Below, in pieces: positions 26,179 through 34,961 of a stretch of DNA of 64,000 nucleotides. Location: positions 1 to 64,000 of the forward strand of contig JACYMD010000074.1 of the NCBI GenBank assembly GCA_015272215.1. Direction: 5' to 3'. The notes beneath the pieces are model-generated. The model worked only from the letters and a program-made list of their open reading frames with translations, did not search any database and was not told where the DNA came from. This stretch comes from Rivularia sp. T60_A2020_040. Lineage in GTDB: Bacteria; Cyanobacteriota; Cyanobacteriia; Cyanobacteriales; Nostocaceae. The position numbers and the translations under genes were made by a program. The first letter of the stretch is position 1. Every line of letters starts with the position of its first letter.

Positions 26179-26534
26179 CTTAACATTATTACCAATTAAT
26201 ACACGGATATACACAGCGGGCAAGCTTGAGAATTTATGAGATTTTTCTTCCAACGGCAGACGCACTATATATTTTTTAACAATTAGTCAAATCTTAAGGA
26301 GTCAAGCAGTTCAGGAGGAATATTTAAAATTACGGGTTCAAATCATTGCCCAAAATATTGATTTAGGTCTCAATAATTTTTGTGTATGTAAATCTACACT
26401 TTAAATTCCGATTATGAATTATGAATTCCGAACTATGAATTCTGTTCCCGTAGAATTGCGCTTACTCTTAATTTAATATTGGTTGAAAATTAATCGAAGG
26501 ATTTTAGTTTAAATGTGAGAAGGAATATTACAAC
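26179..26534. other. Spacer between sigma and anti-sigma genes
   Basis: No ORF. Contains two GAATTATGAATTC-type repeats near 26412-26440 and a GGAGGAAT motif near 26310 with no gene behind it. Its length suggests that the anti-sigma gene may have an extra promoter of its own. Confidence 0.45.
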
Positions 26535-27191
26535 TTAGCTTTCTACATAAGTTTGTAATTGGCTTTGCAGTCTAGTTCTTGCCCTAGCAATCCTTGACTT
26601 CACCGTTCCTAAAGAAACACCAGTAATTTCGGCAATTTCTTCGTATGCTAAACCTTCAATTTCTCGCAACACAATAGTAGTCCGAAATACTTCTGGTAAA
26701 TCGGCGATCGCCAAGCGCAGTTGCTCGTAAAATTCTCTTGTTGTCAGTTCTTCCTCTGGTCCGGGAGTATCACCAGCGATTTCCCAATCCATTTCCCCAT
26801 CGTCCAAAGTCCGAGGAGCATCGAGCGATAAAGGACTAACAACTCGCTTGCGTTTGCGTAACTCGTCATAAAACAAGTTAGTCGCAATACGGCTCAACCA
26901 GCCCCGGAATTTACTTGGATCTTGTAACCGAGCTACATTTCGGAAAACTCGAATCCAAACTTCCTGAGCTAAATCGGCTCGATCTGACCAGTCAGGAGCT
27001 AAATGATATAGAACTCGATCAACTTGCGATTGGTAGCGACGCATTAGTTCTGCAAAAGCAGTACGTTCAGGGCGTACACCAGTCTGACATCGCAAAATCA
27101 GATCGTGGTTTGAAAGTTTATCTACTTCTACTGGTGTTTCCGGAAACCTGGCATCGAGCGTAGACCAGGATGCAGCAATCGATTGACTCAT
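26535..27191 (-). CDS. ECF-type RNA polymerase sigma factor (SigG-like)
   Basis: 218 residues with the two-domain layout of ECF sigma factors. Region 2 reads AFAELMRRYQSQVDRVLYHLAPDWSDRADLAQEVWIRVFRNVARLQDPSKFRGWLSRIATNLFYDELRKRKR. An acidic linker follows. Region 4 reads LPEVFRTTIVLREIEGLAYEEIAEITGVSLGTVKSRIARARTRLQ, a complete helix-turn-helix. The sequence style and the adjacent membrane anti-sigma gene resemble the SigG pairs of cyanobacteria, linked there to envelope or redox stress. It probably activates its own transcription, but no -35/-10 box was mapped. Confidence 0.93.
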   Translation of the reverse strand: MSQSIAASWSTLDARFPETPVEVDKLSNHDLILRCQTGVRPERTAFAELMRRYQSQVDRVLYHLAPDWSDRADLAQEVWIRVFRNVARLQDPSKFRGWLSRIATNLFYDELRKRKRVVSPLSLDAPRTLDDGEMDWEIAGDTPGPEEELTTREFYEQLRLAIADLPEVFRTTIVLREIEGLAYEEIAEITGVSLGTVKSRIARARTRLQSQLQTYVES

Positions 27192-27862
27192 ATATCTATA
27201 CTGGCTTTAAATCATCCCTATCTATTAGACCCTCAATGATGCAGTTAGTTCCTCTCCAAAGTGACGGATTTTCAACTGGAACAATTCTTAAAGCTAATTT
27301 TAGGTAAAATTACGGTTAATAATCTGTCAAGAAAAGGGCTGTTATTCCAGATATCAATAACTTTCTCACAAATATTGCTTCATATAAGCAAAAATGCTTT
27401 GGGAGTGCCAATACAATAATTGCCTTGTTTTGGGATGATAATATCTATATCATCTTGTTGGAAACTCACACTTACTTAGTAGGACTGATCATAATTTGTT
27501 AGGAATAGCCGCAATTGTCTGGTGGATACGAATGGTGCGTGACACTACAAACCTGATTTTTACGTTCAAGATTGTTCAAAGTGTCACACACCCTACAATG
27601 TTAATGCGACCGTTGATAATTTATGAATTTATGTAAATGATTTTCTTTCATATAATATTATCCCGGTAGTAAAAGAAATAAGTACAAAATTAAATTGATT
27701 GTAATTAAACTAGACTTAATTTAATTGCGAACAATAGTACTATTTAGTTTGTTTTATTCTTCAAGTATTTTTATGAATGTTGAGAAGCAAGTCTGATTTT
27801 TATTTTTGTTTAATAAACTACAAAACTAGATATATTCTTATTTCTCAAGAAATCAGCAATAT
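27192..27862. other. Long AT-rich spacer
   Basis: About 670 bp with no convincing gene, upstream of the sigma factor gene on the minus strand. It holds an inverted-repeat element at 27534-27599 and probably the sigma gene promoter. Confidence 0.5.
27534..27599. repeat. Inverted-repeat element GGTGCGTGAC, copy 1
   Basis: Begins GGTGCGTGACAC and ends GTGTCACACACC plus CTACAAT. The arms pair over 12 bp with one mismatch around a loop of about 35 nt. A second, more worn copy lies at 33989-34052 with the same start and the same ACACCCTACAAT end. Confidence 0.7.
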
Positions 27863-28015
27863 TTATTTCTGTAGCATTCTTGCCAGAATTTGAGGGGTTG
27901 TATCTATTTGAGGAGCATAAATATCCTCAGAATCATTTCGTAGCGGTACTTGAATTTGCATGAACACATTCAATGAAAATGTAATGCTGATTGCGAGTAA
28001 TAATTTTTCTAACAT
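27863..28015 (-). CDS. Small hypothetical peptide (50 aa) with signal-like N terminus
   Basis: Reads MLEKLLLAISITFSLNVFMQ followed by a polar tail IQVPLRNDSEDIYAPQIDTT and ending ARMLQK. The ATG is preceded at the right distance by GGGAGA, a good ribosome binding site. The hydrophobic N terminus suggests export or membrane anchoring. No family recognised. Supported by context only: good start, signal-like segment and placement in an otherwise empty 1-kb spacer. Confidence 0.5.
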   Translation of the reverse strand: MLEKLLLAISITFSLNVFMQIQVPLRNDSEDIYAPQIDTTPQILARMLQK

Positions 28016-28268
28016 AATTGATCTCCCACTCTCTAAGTTAATGATTGGTAACTACACCCCAATAGTTCCGGATATTTATCTATTGCCTGAAGTTTTTTTG
28101 CTCTACAAGTAATGACATAAATCGGTATAGTTTTAGTTTGCCCGCACATACACGTTAAATTAGTAAATAAACTTATAAGAGTTTGTAAATGTTTGATGAG
28201 ACTTACACCGACTATGATTAATTAAAAGGAATATAAGCTGTGTATAGGAAGCTTTAGGGAAGCAAAAC

Positions 28269-28952
28269 ATGGTAAGAAATGATTCTTTAGCCCGTATAGT
28301 GATGTTGCTCTGCTTCGGTACGGCAATTTTATCTCTAACTCTACATTGGCGGATTAGTACTTCGATGCCCAAAACTGTTGAAGATTCGACTAGAGTTAGT
28401 ACTAACGAACCATTTGTTTTTTTGGCACGACAAATTAGCGATTTTGTATCCCTGGGCAAAGATGTATCAGAAAAATCTTTACCTAAATCTAAATTGCCAT
28501 CAAAGATACAAGCCGCATCTCCACAGCAATCAGAAGCAAAATCTCTGAATAATAATGTATCTTTTGACAAAAAAGTAGTTGTAGATTTAGGCTCACGCCG
28601 AGCTTATGTATATCGTCAAAATACGGTTATCGCTAGTTATCCTATTGGTGTGGGGAAAAAAGGTTGGGAAACTCCTACAGGGACTTTTGAAGTGTTGCAT
28701 ATGCAGCATTACCCCGCATGGAAGCACCCAATTACTGGTAAAGTTTTTGCAGCAGGTCCAAACAGTCCTCTGGGAGAACGTTGGATTGGGTTTTGGTCGG
28801 ATGGACACAACGAAATTGGTTTTCACGGAACACCGGAATCGGATCTCGTAGGAAGCCCGGTATCTCACGGGTGTTTAAGAATGCGTAATTCCGATGTTCG
28901 CTTACTTTATGAACAAATCGACTTGGGAGTAGCAGTGGAGGTGCGTAAATGA
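28269..28952 (+). CDS. L,D-transpeptidase (YkuD domain)
   Basis: 227 residues. N-terminal membrane anchor or signal (LARIVMLLCFGTAILSLTL), a linker of about 75 residues, then the YkuD catalytic domain: VVVDLGSRRAYVYRQNTVIASYPIGVGKKGWETPTGTFEV, and the active-site motif HGTPESDLVGSPVSHGCLRM with nucleophile Cys202. Such enzymes make 3-3 cross-links in peptidoglycan or attach proteins to it, outside the cytoplasmic membrane. The catalytic residues are complete. Two small or structural envelope genes and a sigma/anti-sigma pair lie nearby, so envelope maintenance may be a shared theme. Confidence 0.95.
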   Translation: MVRNDSLARIVMLLCFGTAILSLTLHWRISTSMPKTVEDSTRVSTNEPFVFLARQISDFVSLGKDVSEKSLPKSKLPSKIQAASPQQSEAKSLNNNVSFDKKVVVDLGSRRAYVYRQNTVIASYPIGVGKKGWETPTGTFEVLHMQHYPAWKHPITGKVFAAGPNSPLGERWIGFWSDGHNEIGFHGTPESDLVGSPVSHGCLRMRNSDVRLLYEQIDLGVAVEVRK

Positions 28953-28985
28953 CAGTTGACAGTTGACAGTTGACAGTTGTTTATT
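28949..28985. repeat. Tandem TTGACAG repeats
   Basis: Four TTGACAG units starting at the stop codon of the L,D-transpeptidase gene. Confidence 0.75.
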
Positions 28986-29013
28986 AGCAATAATCAGCTT
29001 AAACCTTTAACCT

Positions 29014-29562
29014 TTAACTTTTTTGTTCAAAATTTGGTGCGTAAGCTTGAAGTAAAGTGCTAACTTGACGCAAAACTTCGTTACCAGAGTTTTTACCAAT
29101 AGCTTGACGTTCGGGGAAGAAATTAGGTCTATCAAGATAACGGGAAATGGCTTCTCCTACTTGTTGGGAAATAAATTCTTGAAGTTCGGCTTTGGCTCTT
29201 TGACGTTGGTAGGTAGCACCTTCTTCAGTAGTCGCGTACAAAGGTGGAAGACGGTTAAGAGCATAAGCGGCTATATCTCCTACATCAAGGGAGCTTTCGC
29301 TAGTGGCTTCAATTTCAGCTACTCGCGCAATTGCCTCTGTCAACACCAACTCTTCCATAACATTAATGAATTGTTTTCGAGGTACCGCCACTACCTCACC
29401 AGTTAACAACGCCCCCATTAATCTATCAAGTGCCATATACTCTTCGATAGACAGTTCAGAGGCATTGTCGCAAATGCGCCCAACTTCAGCTTCCATTGCT
29501 GGTGTTAGATAACCATCCTGGAGAGCCTGTTCTACAATTTTTTCGATACTCATAACGCTCAT
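29014..29562 (-). CDS. ComFB-like late competence protein
   Basis: 182 residues from the ATG at 29562 (MSVMSIEKIVEQALQDGYLT); a TTG 18 bp upstream is a less likely start. The N-terminal helical segment is followed by the ComFB-type region NVMEELVLTEAIARVAEIEATSESSLDVGDIAAYALNRLPPLYATTEEGA (about residues 65-115). A helix KAELQEFISQQVGEAISRYLDRP follows. In Bacillus ComFB lies in the comF operon with no clear role; cyanobacterial ComFB-domain proteins have been linked to c-di-AMP or c-di-GMP binding and natural competence or motility. Cytoplasmic. Confidence 0.85.
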   Translation of the reverse strand: MSVMSIEKIVEQALQDGYLTPAMEAEVGRICDNASELSIEEYMALDRLMGALLTGEVVAVPRKQFINVMEELVLTEAIARVAEIEATSESSLDVGDIAAYALNRLPPLYATTEEGATYQRQRAKAELQEFISQQVGEAISRYLDRPNFFPERQAIGKNSGNEVLRQVSTLLQAYAPNFEQKS

Positions 29563-29667
29563 TTTATTATCAGCCACCAAGCAAGGTAGGACGGTACCAA
29601 CTCAATTTGTTATTTTACTCACAAACAATACACATTTTACTGACAAAAGTAACAAATAACATCTTGA

Positions 29668-30600
29668 TTATTTAATTTCACCAGATAACCATGTTGATGG
29701 GTCAATAGATTGTCCGTTCACGTATAAACCCCAGTGTAAATGGGGACCTGTTGAAGCTCCAGTAGAACCGATGCCGCCAATCAGTTGACCTTGTTTAACC
29801 ATGTCACCTTCTTTGACATTAATGCTATTTAAGTGCAGATAAATGCTGGTAACACCTTGTCCGTGATCAATACCAACTGTATTGCCGTGAACTCGGAAAC
29901 CTTGGGATACTGTACCGACTAAAGCAACTCGACCAGCAGCTGGTGCAACTACAGGTGAACCTGTACCACCTGCGTAATCAACACCACGATGGTAGTAATC
30001 ATTTGCAAATTTACCATTATAGTAGCGACGTACACCATATATTGTACTAACACGTGAATTATTGGGTCTGGTGAAGGCACCGTTCCAATATTTTTCTGGC
30101 GTGAGAATTGCTTTAAAAGCTTTTGCTCGATCGAGTTCGTATTGTGTCGCTTTTACACCACCTTTACCACCGCTCAAAGTAATTCTTTGTGTTGGAAATC
30201 TCCGATTATTTACCCATACAGCTAAGTTTCGGGTTGTTCCATCACCTGAAACCTGAATTACTCTTCTTCCAGATTTTTGTAATGGAGTAGTGGGAATAAA
30301 AGCACGATACTGATTTGGTGCAACTTCAAATACTGGATAAGTTTCTCCGTCACTAGTAACTTGTAAATTCTGACCATTTTCGGGGTTGTCAGGAGTTACT
30401 AAGACTGATATTGTTTCGCCTAATTTGGGTGACGATGGAACTATTTGCACTTGTGCGGCTTCTGCTATGGAAGTAAAAGTTAGAGGAACAGCACTAGCAA
30501 TACCTAGAACCATCTTTAATGCAAAATTAGCGTTAATACCTCCAAAAATTGAAGATAACAATCTTTTTCCAGAATTAGCGACGCTGACTTGATTATTCAT
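29668..30600 (-). CDS. M23 family metallopeptidase, secreted
   Basis: 310 residues. Signal peptide with a long n-region (ALKMVLGIASAVPLTFTSIAEAA, cleavage near residue 48). An Ig-like domain follows (VQIVPSSPKLGETISVLV to IQVSGDGTTRNLAVWV). The C-terminal LytM/M23 domain has the zinc ligands HRGVDYAGG and HLHWG, with GVTSIYLHLNSINVKEGDMVKQGQLIGGIGSTGASTGPHLH between. All metal ligands are in place, so an active endopeptidase on peptidoglycan cross-bridges is expected in the periplasm. It is divergent from a long spacer that contains MITE copy 3. Confidence 0.94.
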   Translation of the reverse strand: MNNQVSVANSGKRLLSSIFGGINANFALKMVLGIASAVPLTFTSIAEAAQVQIVPSSPKLGETISVLVTPDNPENGQNLQVTSDGETYPVFEVAPNQYRAFIPTTPLQKSGRRVIQVSGDGTTRNLAVWVNNRRFPTQRITLSGGKGGVKATQYELDRAKAFKAILTPEKYWNGAFTRPNNSRVSTIYGVRRYYNGKFANDYYHRGVDYAGGTGSPVVAPAAGRVALVGTVSQGFRVHGNTVGIDHGQGVTSIYLHLNSINVKEGDMVKQGQLIGGIGSTGASTGPHLHWGLYVNGQSIDPSTWLSGEIK

Positions 30601-31126
30601 ATATCGATAAACATTGTTTATTACCTAGCAAGAAAAATAGACTCGTGGATTATATATAGTGTTTCCTATTTACAACATTTTTTGTTTTAATTTGTTTTAA
30701 TGTTATGTTTGCTGACTTGAATACATTTATATTTTATTTCTCAAGTTGTCAAGTATCTTATATTCTTCATTATTAACCCTGTCAAAATGATCAACAAATC
30801 AGCGCGAATACTCAAAAACATGATTTTTTTTACTTGTTTTTACTTGTCTTTACTTATTTGTTGATAAAAGAGCATGAAAATCAGTTGTTTTTTTTTAATT
30901 TTACAAATGAAGAATATTTATAATCTTTTTGGATAATTATCTAATATAAATAAATCTTAGTCTTTAATTCTTAAAAAGAGAATATTCGGCTATTAATTGT
31001 TACTTTTTGTGGATAAAATTATTAAATATACGGAAATATACGAGCAAGGATATTTATTTAAAATTAATGAGTGAATAACATATAATCGTCTTTTTGCAAT
31101 CGTTACAGTTGGGTAATCTTTGTTAA
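30601..31126. other. AT-rich spacer
   Basis: About 520 bp without an ORF of note, RNA gene or strong hairpin; probably the promoter region of the M23 peptidase gene lies at its left end. Confidence 0.45.
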
Positions 31127-31335
31127 CTTATATCTGGCACAGAGCCGCATAATTAGCTAAATATAAAAAATAAAAATAAAAATAAAAATATAACTAACGT
31201 AAAGCTGTAATATTTTTAGTCCATTTTAACGGACTTCTGCTATCAGACTGGGACTTACATTCCCAGGCGGGTAAAAAGGAAGTCAAACAATTAGTAATTA
31301 TTTTAACGATAGATTTCTATGGTGCAAGATATAAA
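31127..31335. mobile_element. MITE-like element, copy 3 (209 bp)
   Basis: Older copy of the family. Left end CTTATATCTGGCAC (one change in the repeat), right end reading inward TTTATATCTTGCAC, flanked by direct repeat TTAA (31123-31126 and 31336-31339). GTCCATT/AACGGAC and CTGGGA/TCCCAG hairpins remain, the second shortened. Several substitutions relative to copies 1 and 2. Confidence 0.86.
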
Positions 31336-31375
31336 TTAAAAGTATTAAAAGTGTTAAAAGTATAAATATAAATAA

Positions 31376-31404
31376 ATGCTTGGCTTATAAAATAAACCAA
31401 GCAT
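31376..31404. terminator. Hairpin ATGCTTGG/CCAAGCAT
   Basis: Perfect 8-bp stem around a 13-nt AT loop. Orphan hairpin, no gene ends nearby; it could be a relic of a removed gene or a small-RNA terminator. Function uncertain. Confidence 0.4.
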
Positions 31405-31603
31405 CGGAAATTAGGAATTTTCAGCTGGGAGAAGAAATTAATAACTATAATATACCTTCGTCAAATAAAAATCTGTTCGTTGAGAACAAAAATATAAAAT
31501 AGTAAAATATTCTTGAATTGTCTTGTATCTATTCTAATCATATACAGTTAAAAACTGATTCTTTGAATATATAAAAATACATCTATGTCTTTTGCTTGGG
31601 GTA

Positions 31604-31702
31604 AGAAGTCGGGTTTTTATTGCTGTTATAAGTGTGTGATTGATATTTATCTTAAAAACCCGACTTTTGTGATTATTGTGGGGTAAGAAGTCGGGTTTTT
31701 AT
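31604..31702. repeat. AGTCGGGTTTTTA repeats forming a hairpin
   Basis: AGTCGGGTTTTTA at 31607-31619, its complement TAAAAACCCGACT at 31653-31665, and a second direct copy at about 31689-31701. Similar inverted arms lie at 47466-47533. These phrases are dispersed in the window and can fold into terminator-like stems. Confidence 0.65.
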
Positions 31703-31958
31703 GACTCGCAATTTTTTTCTCATCAAACATAAACTGTGTTGTATTTTTTAGAAGACAAGAAATACAAGAAAAAATGTTTTCTTCAAAACATCCCTAATTC
31801 AGAAGACACGTTATGGTGCATTATATATTATTACGAAAATAAACGTAGCTTGATTGTATTTCAAGATACTTTATTTTCTTCTTTAAACGCTTGCGGTAAA
31901 CATTTTCGCAATGGTAGCGTCTAAGACTGTTGATGAAATTGAATGGAATTTGCTAATA

Positions 31959-33974
31959 ATGAAACGCCAGCTGTCTCTATTTACTCTTTGCTCGATTTTT
32001 CTTTCATTTTTTACCCCGTTATCTGTGATTGCGGCACCACCAAGAAACCCAGATAAAACTGTAAAATGTGACATCTTAGTAGTGGGTGGTGGATTATCCG
32101 GGATTGCCACCGCTTATGAAGGTTTACTTGCAGGAAAAGAGGTTTGTTTAACAGAAATAACTGACTGGATGGGAGGACAAATTTCTTCTCAAGGAACATC
32201 TGCACTTGATGAACGTCCAACCCAACGACAAAAGTTATTCTATTCTCGCGGCTATTTAGAATTACGAGAACGCATCAACAAAACTTACGGTGAACTTAAC
32301 CCCGGTGACTGTTGGGTAAGCGATTCTTGTTTCCTTCCTGGTGACGGACATAAAGTGTTGGTTTCGATGCTCAAAGATGCTCAAAGAAAAGGTAGAGGTA
32401 AGCTGCAATGGTTTCCGAATACTGTTATTAAGGAACTCGAAACTACTAGCAGTGGAAAAATAATTGATGGTGCTTATGGTATTCAACATCAAAGTGCTAA
32501 TGGGCAGCCTCCATTAAATACTTTTACTTTGTCTCAAACCATTGAAGATGCCTATACTTATGAAAATTCTTCGCGTTTAAATAAATCTATTATTCGCTTT
32601 GTTCCCAAACAAGCAAAAAAAGGCGATGCTCCTAATTGGTATGTGATAGATGCTAGCGAAACTGGAGAAATTATCGGACTTGCTGATGTTCCTCATCGTC
32701 TTGGCATTGATGAACGTTCTTATCTAGAGCCTTCTTCTTCTAGTACAACAAATGACGCTTATTGCACTCAAGGTTTTACTTACACCTTTGCAATGGAGGC
32801 TACAAAAGAGCCTCAACAGCATGAAATACCGACGTTTTATCCTCAATATTCTCCTTACTATAGTTATGAATTAAAACGTTTAGCTAGCTTTCCCTTAGTC
32901 TTTACCTATCGTCGGATTTGGAGTCCTCAAAAAGGTGAAGACATGAAATTCGGCGGTATCAATTTTAGCGCTCCTACACCTGGTGACATTTCCATGCAAA
33001 ACTGGACTTGGGGTAATGATTACCGTCCAGGAACTTCGCAAGATAATTTAATTTATACTCGTGGGCAACTTGAAGCTAGCGGGCAATTACAACCTGGTGG
33101 TTGGATGGGAGGACTGCGAACAGATGCTTTACGTAAAGGAGAGGAAATTTCTCTAGGTTATTTTTACTGGTTGGTTGCGGGAACTACGGATTCTCAACTT
33201 GGTGAAGGTGTAAAGCAACTTTATCCCAATCACCGCTATCTTAAAGGTTTAGATTCCCCGATGGGAACCGCGCACGGGTTATCGAAATATCCGTATATGC
33301 GTGAAGGAAGACGGATTATCGGTCGTCCTGGCTACGCACATCCTAGAGGCTTTTCTATCGAAGAAATTGATATTTCTCGCCGCGATTATAATGACGAGTT
33401 TTATCGCAAGACTTTACCTGCGAGAATGTATCGTAAACTGAAAGCTTCTTTAGCTGGTTTAGAAGCAATATCAGTTCTTAGTGGTCAAAAACCCCCAGAA
33501 GATGTAGCACGACGGACTCGTTCTACTATTTTCCCCGATGCAGTGGGTATTGGACATTACGCCATCGATTTCCATCCCTGCATGACAAAAAGCCCTCCGG
33601 AAGCACCAGGAAATACTGAACGTGAAGGTGAAAGACGCGGTGCGGGACAAGCTTATCCGTTTCAAATTGCACTTCGAGCGATGATTCCCCAGAAAATAGA
33701 TAACTTATTAGTAGCTGGTAAGAGTATCGCGACAAGTCACATTGCAGCTGCTGCTTATCGCGTACATTCCTTTGAATGGTCTGCTGGTGCATCTGCGGGA
33801 ACTACAGCGGCTTTTGCGTTGAAAAATAATATCGCACCTTACGAATTGGTCGATGAATTACCTCGAATTGAACCGCAATTAATTCAATTACAACGCTTGT
33901 TAAAACAAAATAACAACCCAACTGCTTTTCCCGATACTTCAATTTTTAACGAAAACTGGAATGATTGGAAATAA
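31959..33974 (+). CDS. Secreted FAD-dependent oxidoreductase
   Basis: 671 residues from the ATG at 31959 (MKRQLSLFTLCSIFLSFFTP), chosen because it opens directly with a signal peptide ending VIAAPPRN; an upstream frame from 31911 adds 16 residues before it. The FAD-binding motif CDILVVGGGLSGIATAYEGLLAGKEVCLTE follows at once (about residues 37-65), and the C-terminal GQAYPFQIALRAMIPQKIDNLLVAGKSIATSHIAAAAYRVHSFEWSAGASAGTTAAFAL closes the FAD site. This matches the FAD_oxidored group of large exported flavoproteins, of unknown substrate. Loading FAD before export would need Tat, but no RR motif is seen. Confidence 0.88.
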   Translation: MKRQLSLFTLCSIFLSFFTPLSVIAAPPRNPDKTVKCDILVVGGGLSGIATAYEGLLAGKEVCLTEITDWMGGQISSQGTSALDERPTQRQKLFYSRGYLELRERINKTYGELNPGDCWVSDSCFLPGDGHKVLVSMLKDAQRKGRGKLQWFPNTVIKELETTSSGKIIDGAYGIQHQSANGQPPLNTFTLSQTIEDAYTYENSSRLNKSIIRFVPKQAKKGDAPNWYVIDASETGEIIGLADVPHRLGIDERSYLEPSSSSTTNDAYCTQGFTYTFAMEATKEPQQHEIPTFYPQYSPYYSYELKRLASFPLVFTYRRIWSPQKGEDMKFGGINFSAPTPGDISMQNWTWGNDYRPGTSQDNLIYTRGQLEASGQLQPGGWMGGLRTDALRKGEEISLGYFYWLVAGTTDSQLGEGVKQLYPNHRYLKGLDSPMGTAHGLSKYPYMREGRRIIGRPGYAHPRGFSIEEIDISRRDYNDEFYRKTLPARMYRKLKASLAGLEAISVLSGQKPPEDVARRTRSTIFPDAVGIGHYAIDFHPCMTKSPPEAPGNTEREGERRGAGQAYPFQIALRAMIPQKIDNLLVAGKSIATSHIAAAAYRVHSFEWSAGASAGTTAAFALKNNIAPYELVDELPRIEPQLIQLQRLLKQNNNPTAFPDTSIFNENWNDWK

Positions 33975-33988
33975 TTAAGCAGGTTTAT

Positions 33989-34052
33989 GGTGCGTGACGC
34001 TACAAGTCTTATACAACCGTTCAAATTATCTCTAAACTACACACCCTACAAT
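33989..34052. repeat. Inverted-repeat element GGTGCGTGAC, copy 2
   Basis: Starts GGTGCGTGACGC, ends ACACCCTACAAT; related to 27534-27599 but the arms no longer pair well. Lies 15 bp after the oxidoreductase stop codon. Confidence 0.6.
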
Positions 34053-34183
34053 TTCTCTATTTCTTTGCTGATGATTCGGGCGCATCTATAATAGTTTTTT
34101 GAACGGTAATTTTTTGTCGGCAAGGGAGTAATAACCATAGACTGCTAAGAATGCACTAAACTAGTTACTTGTGATGTATTTTT

Positions 34184-34534
34184 ATGAAAATTTGTAGTAA
34201 AGTTTTTATGGCTACCAAAATATCTGCCAATCTTTATGGGATGGCGAATGCACCAACTATAGCTCCCGATCGCGTTAGTGAGGTTAAGCGCAAACCTTAT
34301 CCCAACTACAAAGTTATTGTCCTCAATGATGACTTTAATACTTTTGTACACGTTGCCGATTGTTTGACAAAATATATTCCAGGAATGAGTGGCGATCGCG
34401 CTTGGGAATTGACCAATCAAATCCATTATGAAGGACAAGCCGTTGTCTGGGTAGGACCTCAAGAACCCGCAGAATTATATCACCAGCAATTACGTCGGGC
34501 TGGTTTGACAATGGCACCTCTTGAGGCTGCATAA
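34184..34534 (+). CDS. clpS: ClpS family adaptor, divergent
   Basis: 116 residues; an inner ATG at 34208 (MATKISANLYG) may be the real start. The core YKVIVLNDDFNTFVHVADCLTKYIPGM keeps the Asp pair (NDD) that holds the N-terminal amino group of a substrate. NQIHYEGQAVVWVG keeps the equivalent of the conserved His. The methionine gate of canonical ClpS (NDDxxPMEFV) is replaced by NDDFNTFVHV, so side-chain preference may differ. ClpS delivers N-degron substrates to ClpC/ClpP in the cytosol. It is followed after 5 bp by the DUF2103 gene, a pairing frequent in cyanobacteria. Confidence 0.88.
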   Translation: MKICSKVFMATKISANLYGMANAPTIAPDRVSEVKRKPYPNYKVIVLNDDFNTFVHVADCLTKYIPGMSGDRAWELTNQIHYEGQAVVWVGPQEPAELYHQQLRRAGLTMAPLEAA

Positions 34535-34539
34535 AAAAA

Positions 34540-34869
34540 ATGGCTAAGCCCACCTCGAAATCTGTTAAAGCAATTTCTAACCGTGACAAAAACGGTAGAC
34601 TCGTTTGGAATCATTCCACTCATATTGACGGTTTAATACCGATTCTCGAACGTCTCTGCAACCAAGATAGTATTCAAACCATAACACCCGGAGAAATCAG
34701 CCGTGTCAGAGGTCATTCCCCTCATATGCAATTACGGGTGTCTGTTCCAATTCGAGGTGGGTTTAAAGTCATCGCTCGTCAAGGAAAAACCGTGCAAGAA
34801 GTGTTTATTCTGACTACCTTGGAACAAGATGAATTACAAGTTGCGATCGCAGTTGCAATGAATAAATAG
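34540..34869 (+). CDS. DUF2103 family protein
   Basis: 109 residues: GRLVWNHSTHIDGLIPILERLCNQDSIQTITPGEISRVRGHSPHMQLRVSVPIRGGFKVIARQGKTVQEVFILT. The His-rich NHSTHIDG and RGHSPHMQL segments suggested a predicted metal-binding role for this family, without biochemical proof. The start lies 5 bp after the ClpS stop, so both are probably made from one mRNA and may act together in proteolysis or translation; that is inference from position. Confidence 0.88.
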   Translation: MAKPTSKSVKAISNRDKNGRLVWNHSTHIDGLIPILERLCNQDSIQTITPGEISRVRGHSPHMQLRVSVPIRGGFKVIARQGKTVQEVFILTTLEQDELQVAIAVAMNK

Positions 34870-34961
34870 TTGTTAGCTGATGGTTGTTAGTTGATAGTTG
34901 TTAGTTGATGGTTGTTTATCCACTGTCAACTGTCCACTGTCAACTGTCAACTTTCAACTGT
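34867..34961. repeat. Tandem GTTAGTT and CAACTGT repeats
   Basis: GTTAGTTGAT units followed by CCACTGT/CAACTGT units between the convergent DUF2103 gene and the membrane-protein gene. Confidence 0.75.

Noticed and set aside
26320-26370. GGGTTCAAATC motif resembling a tRNA T-loop
   Set aside because: No acceptor stem, anticodon arm or D-arm can be built around it on either strand.
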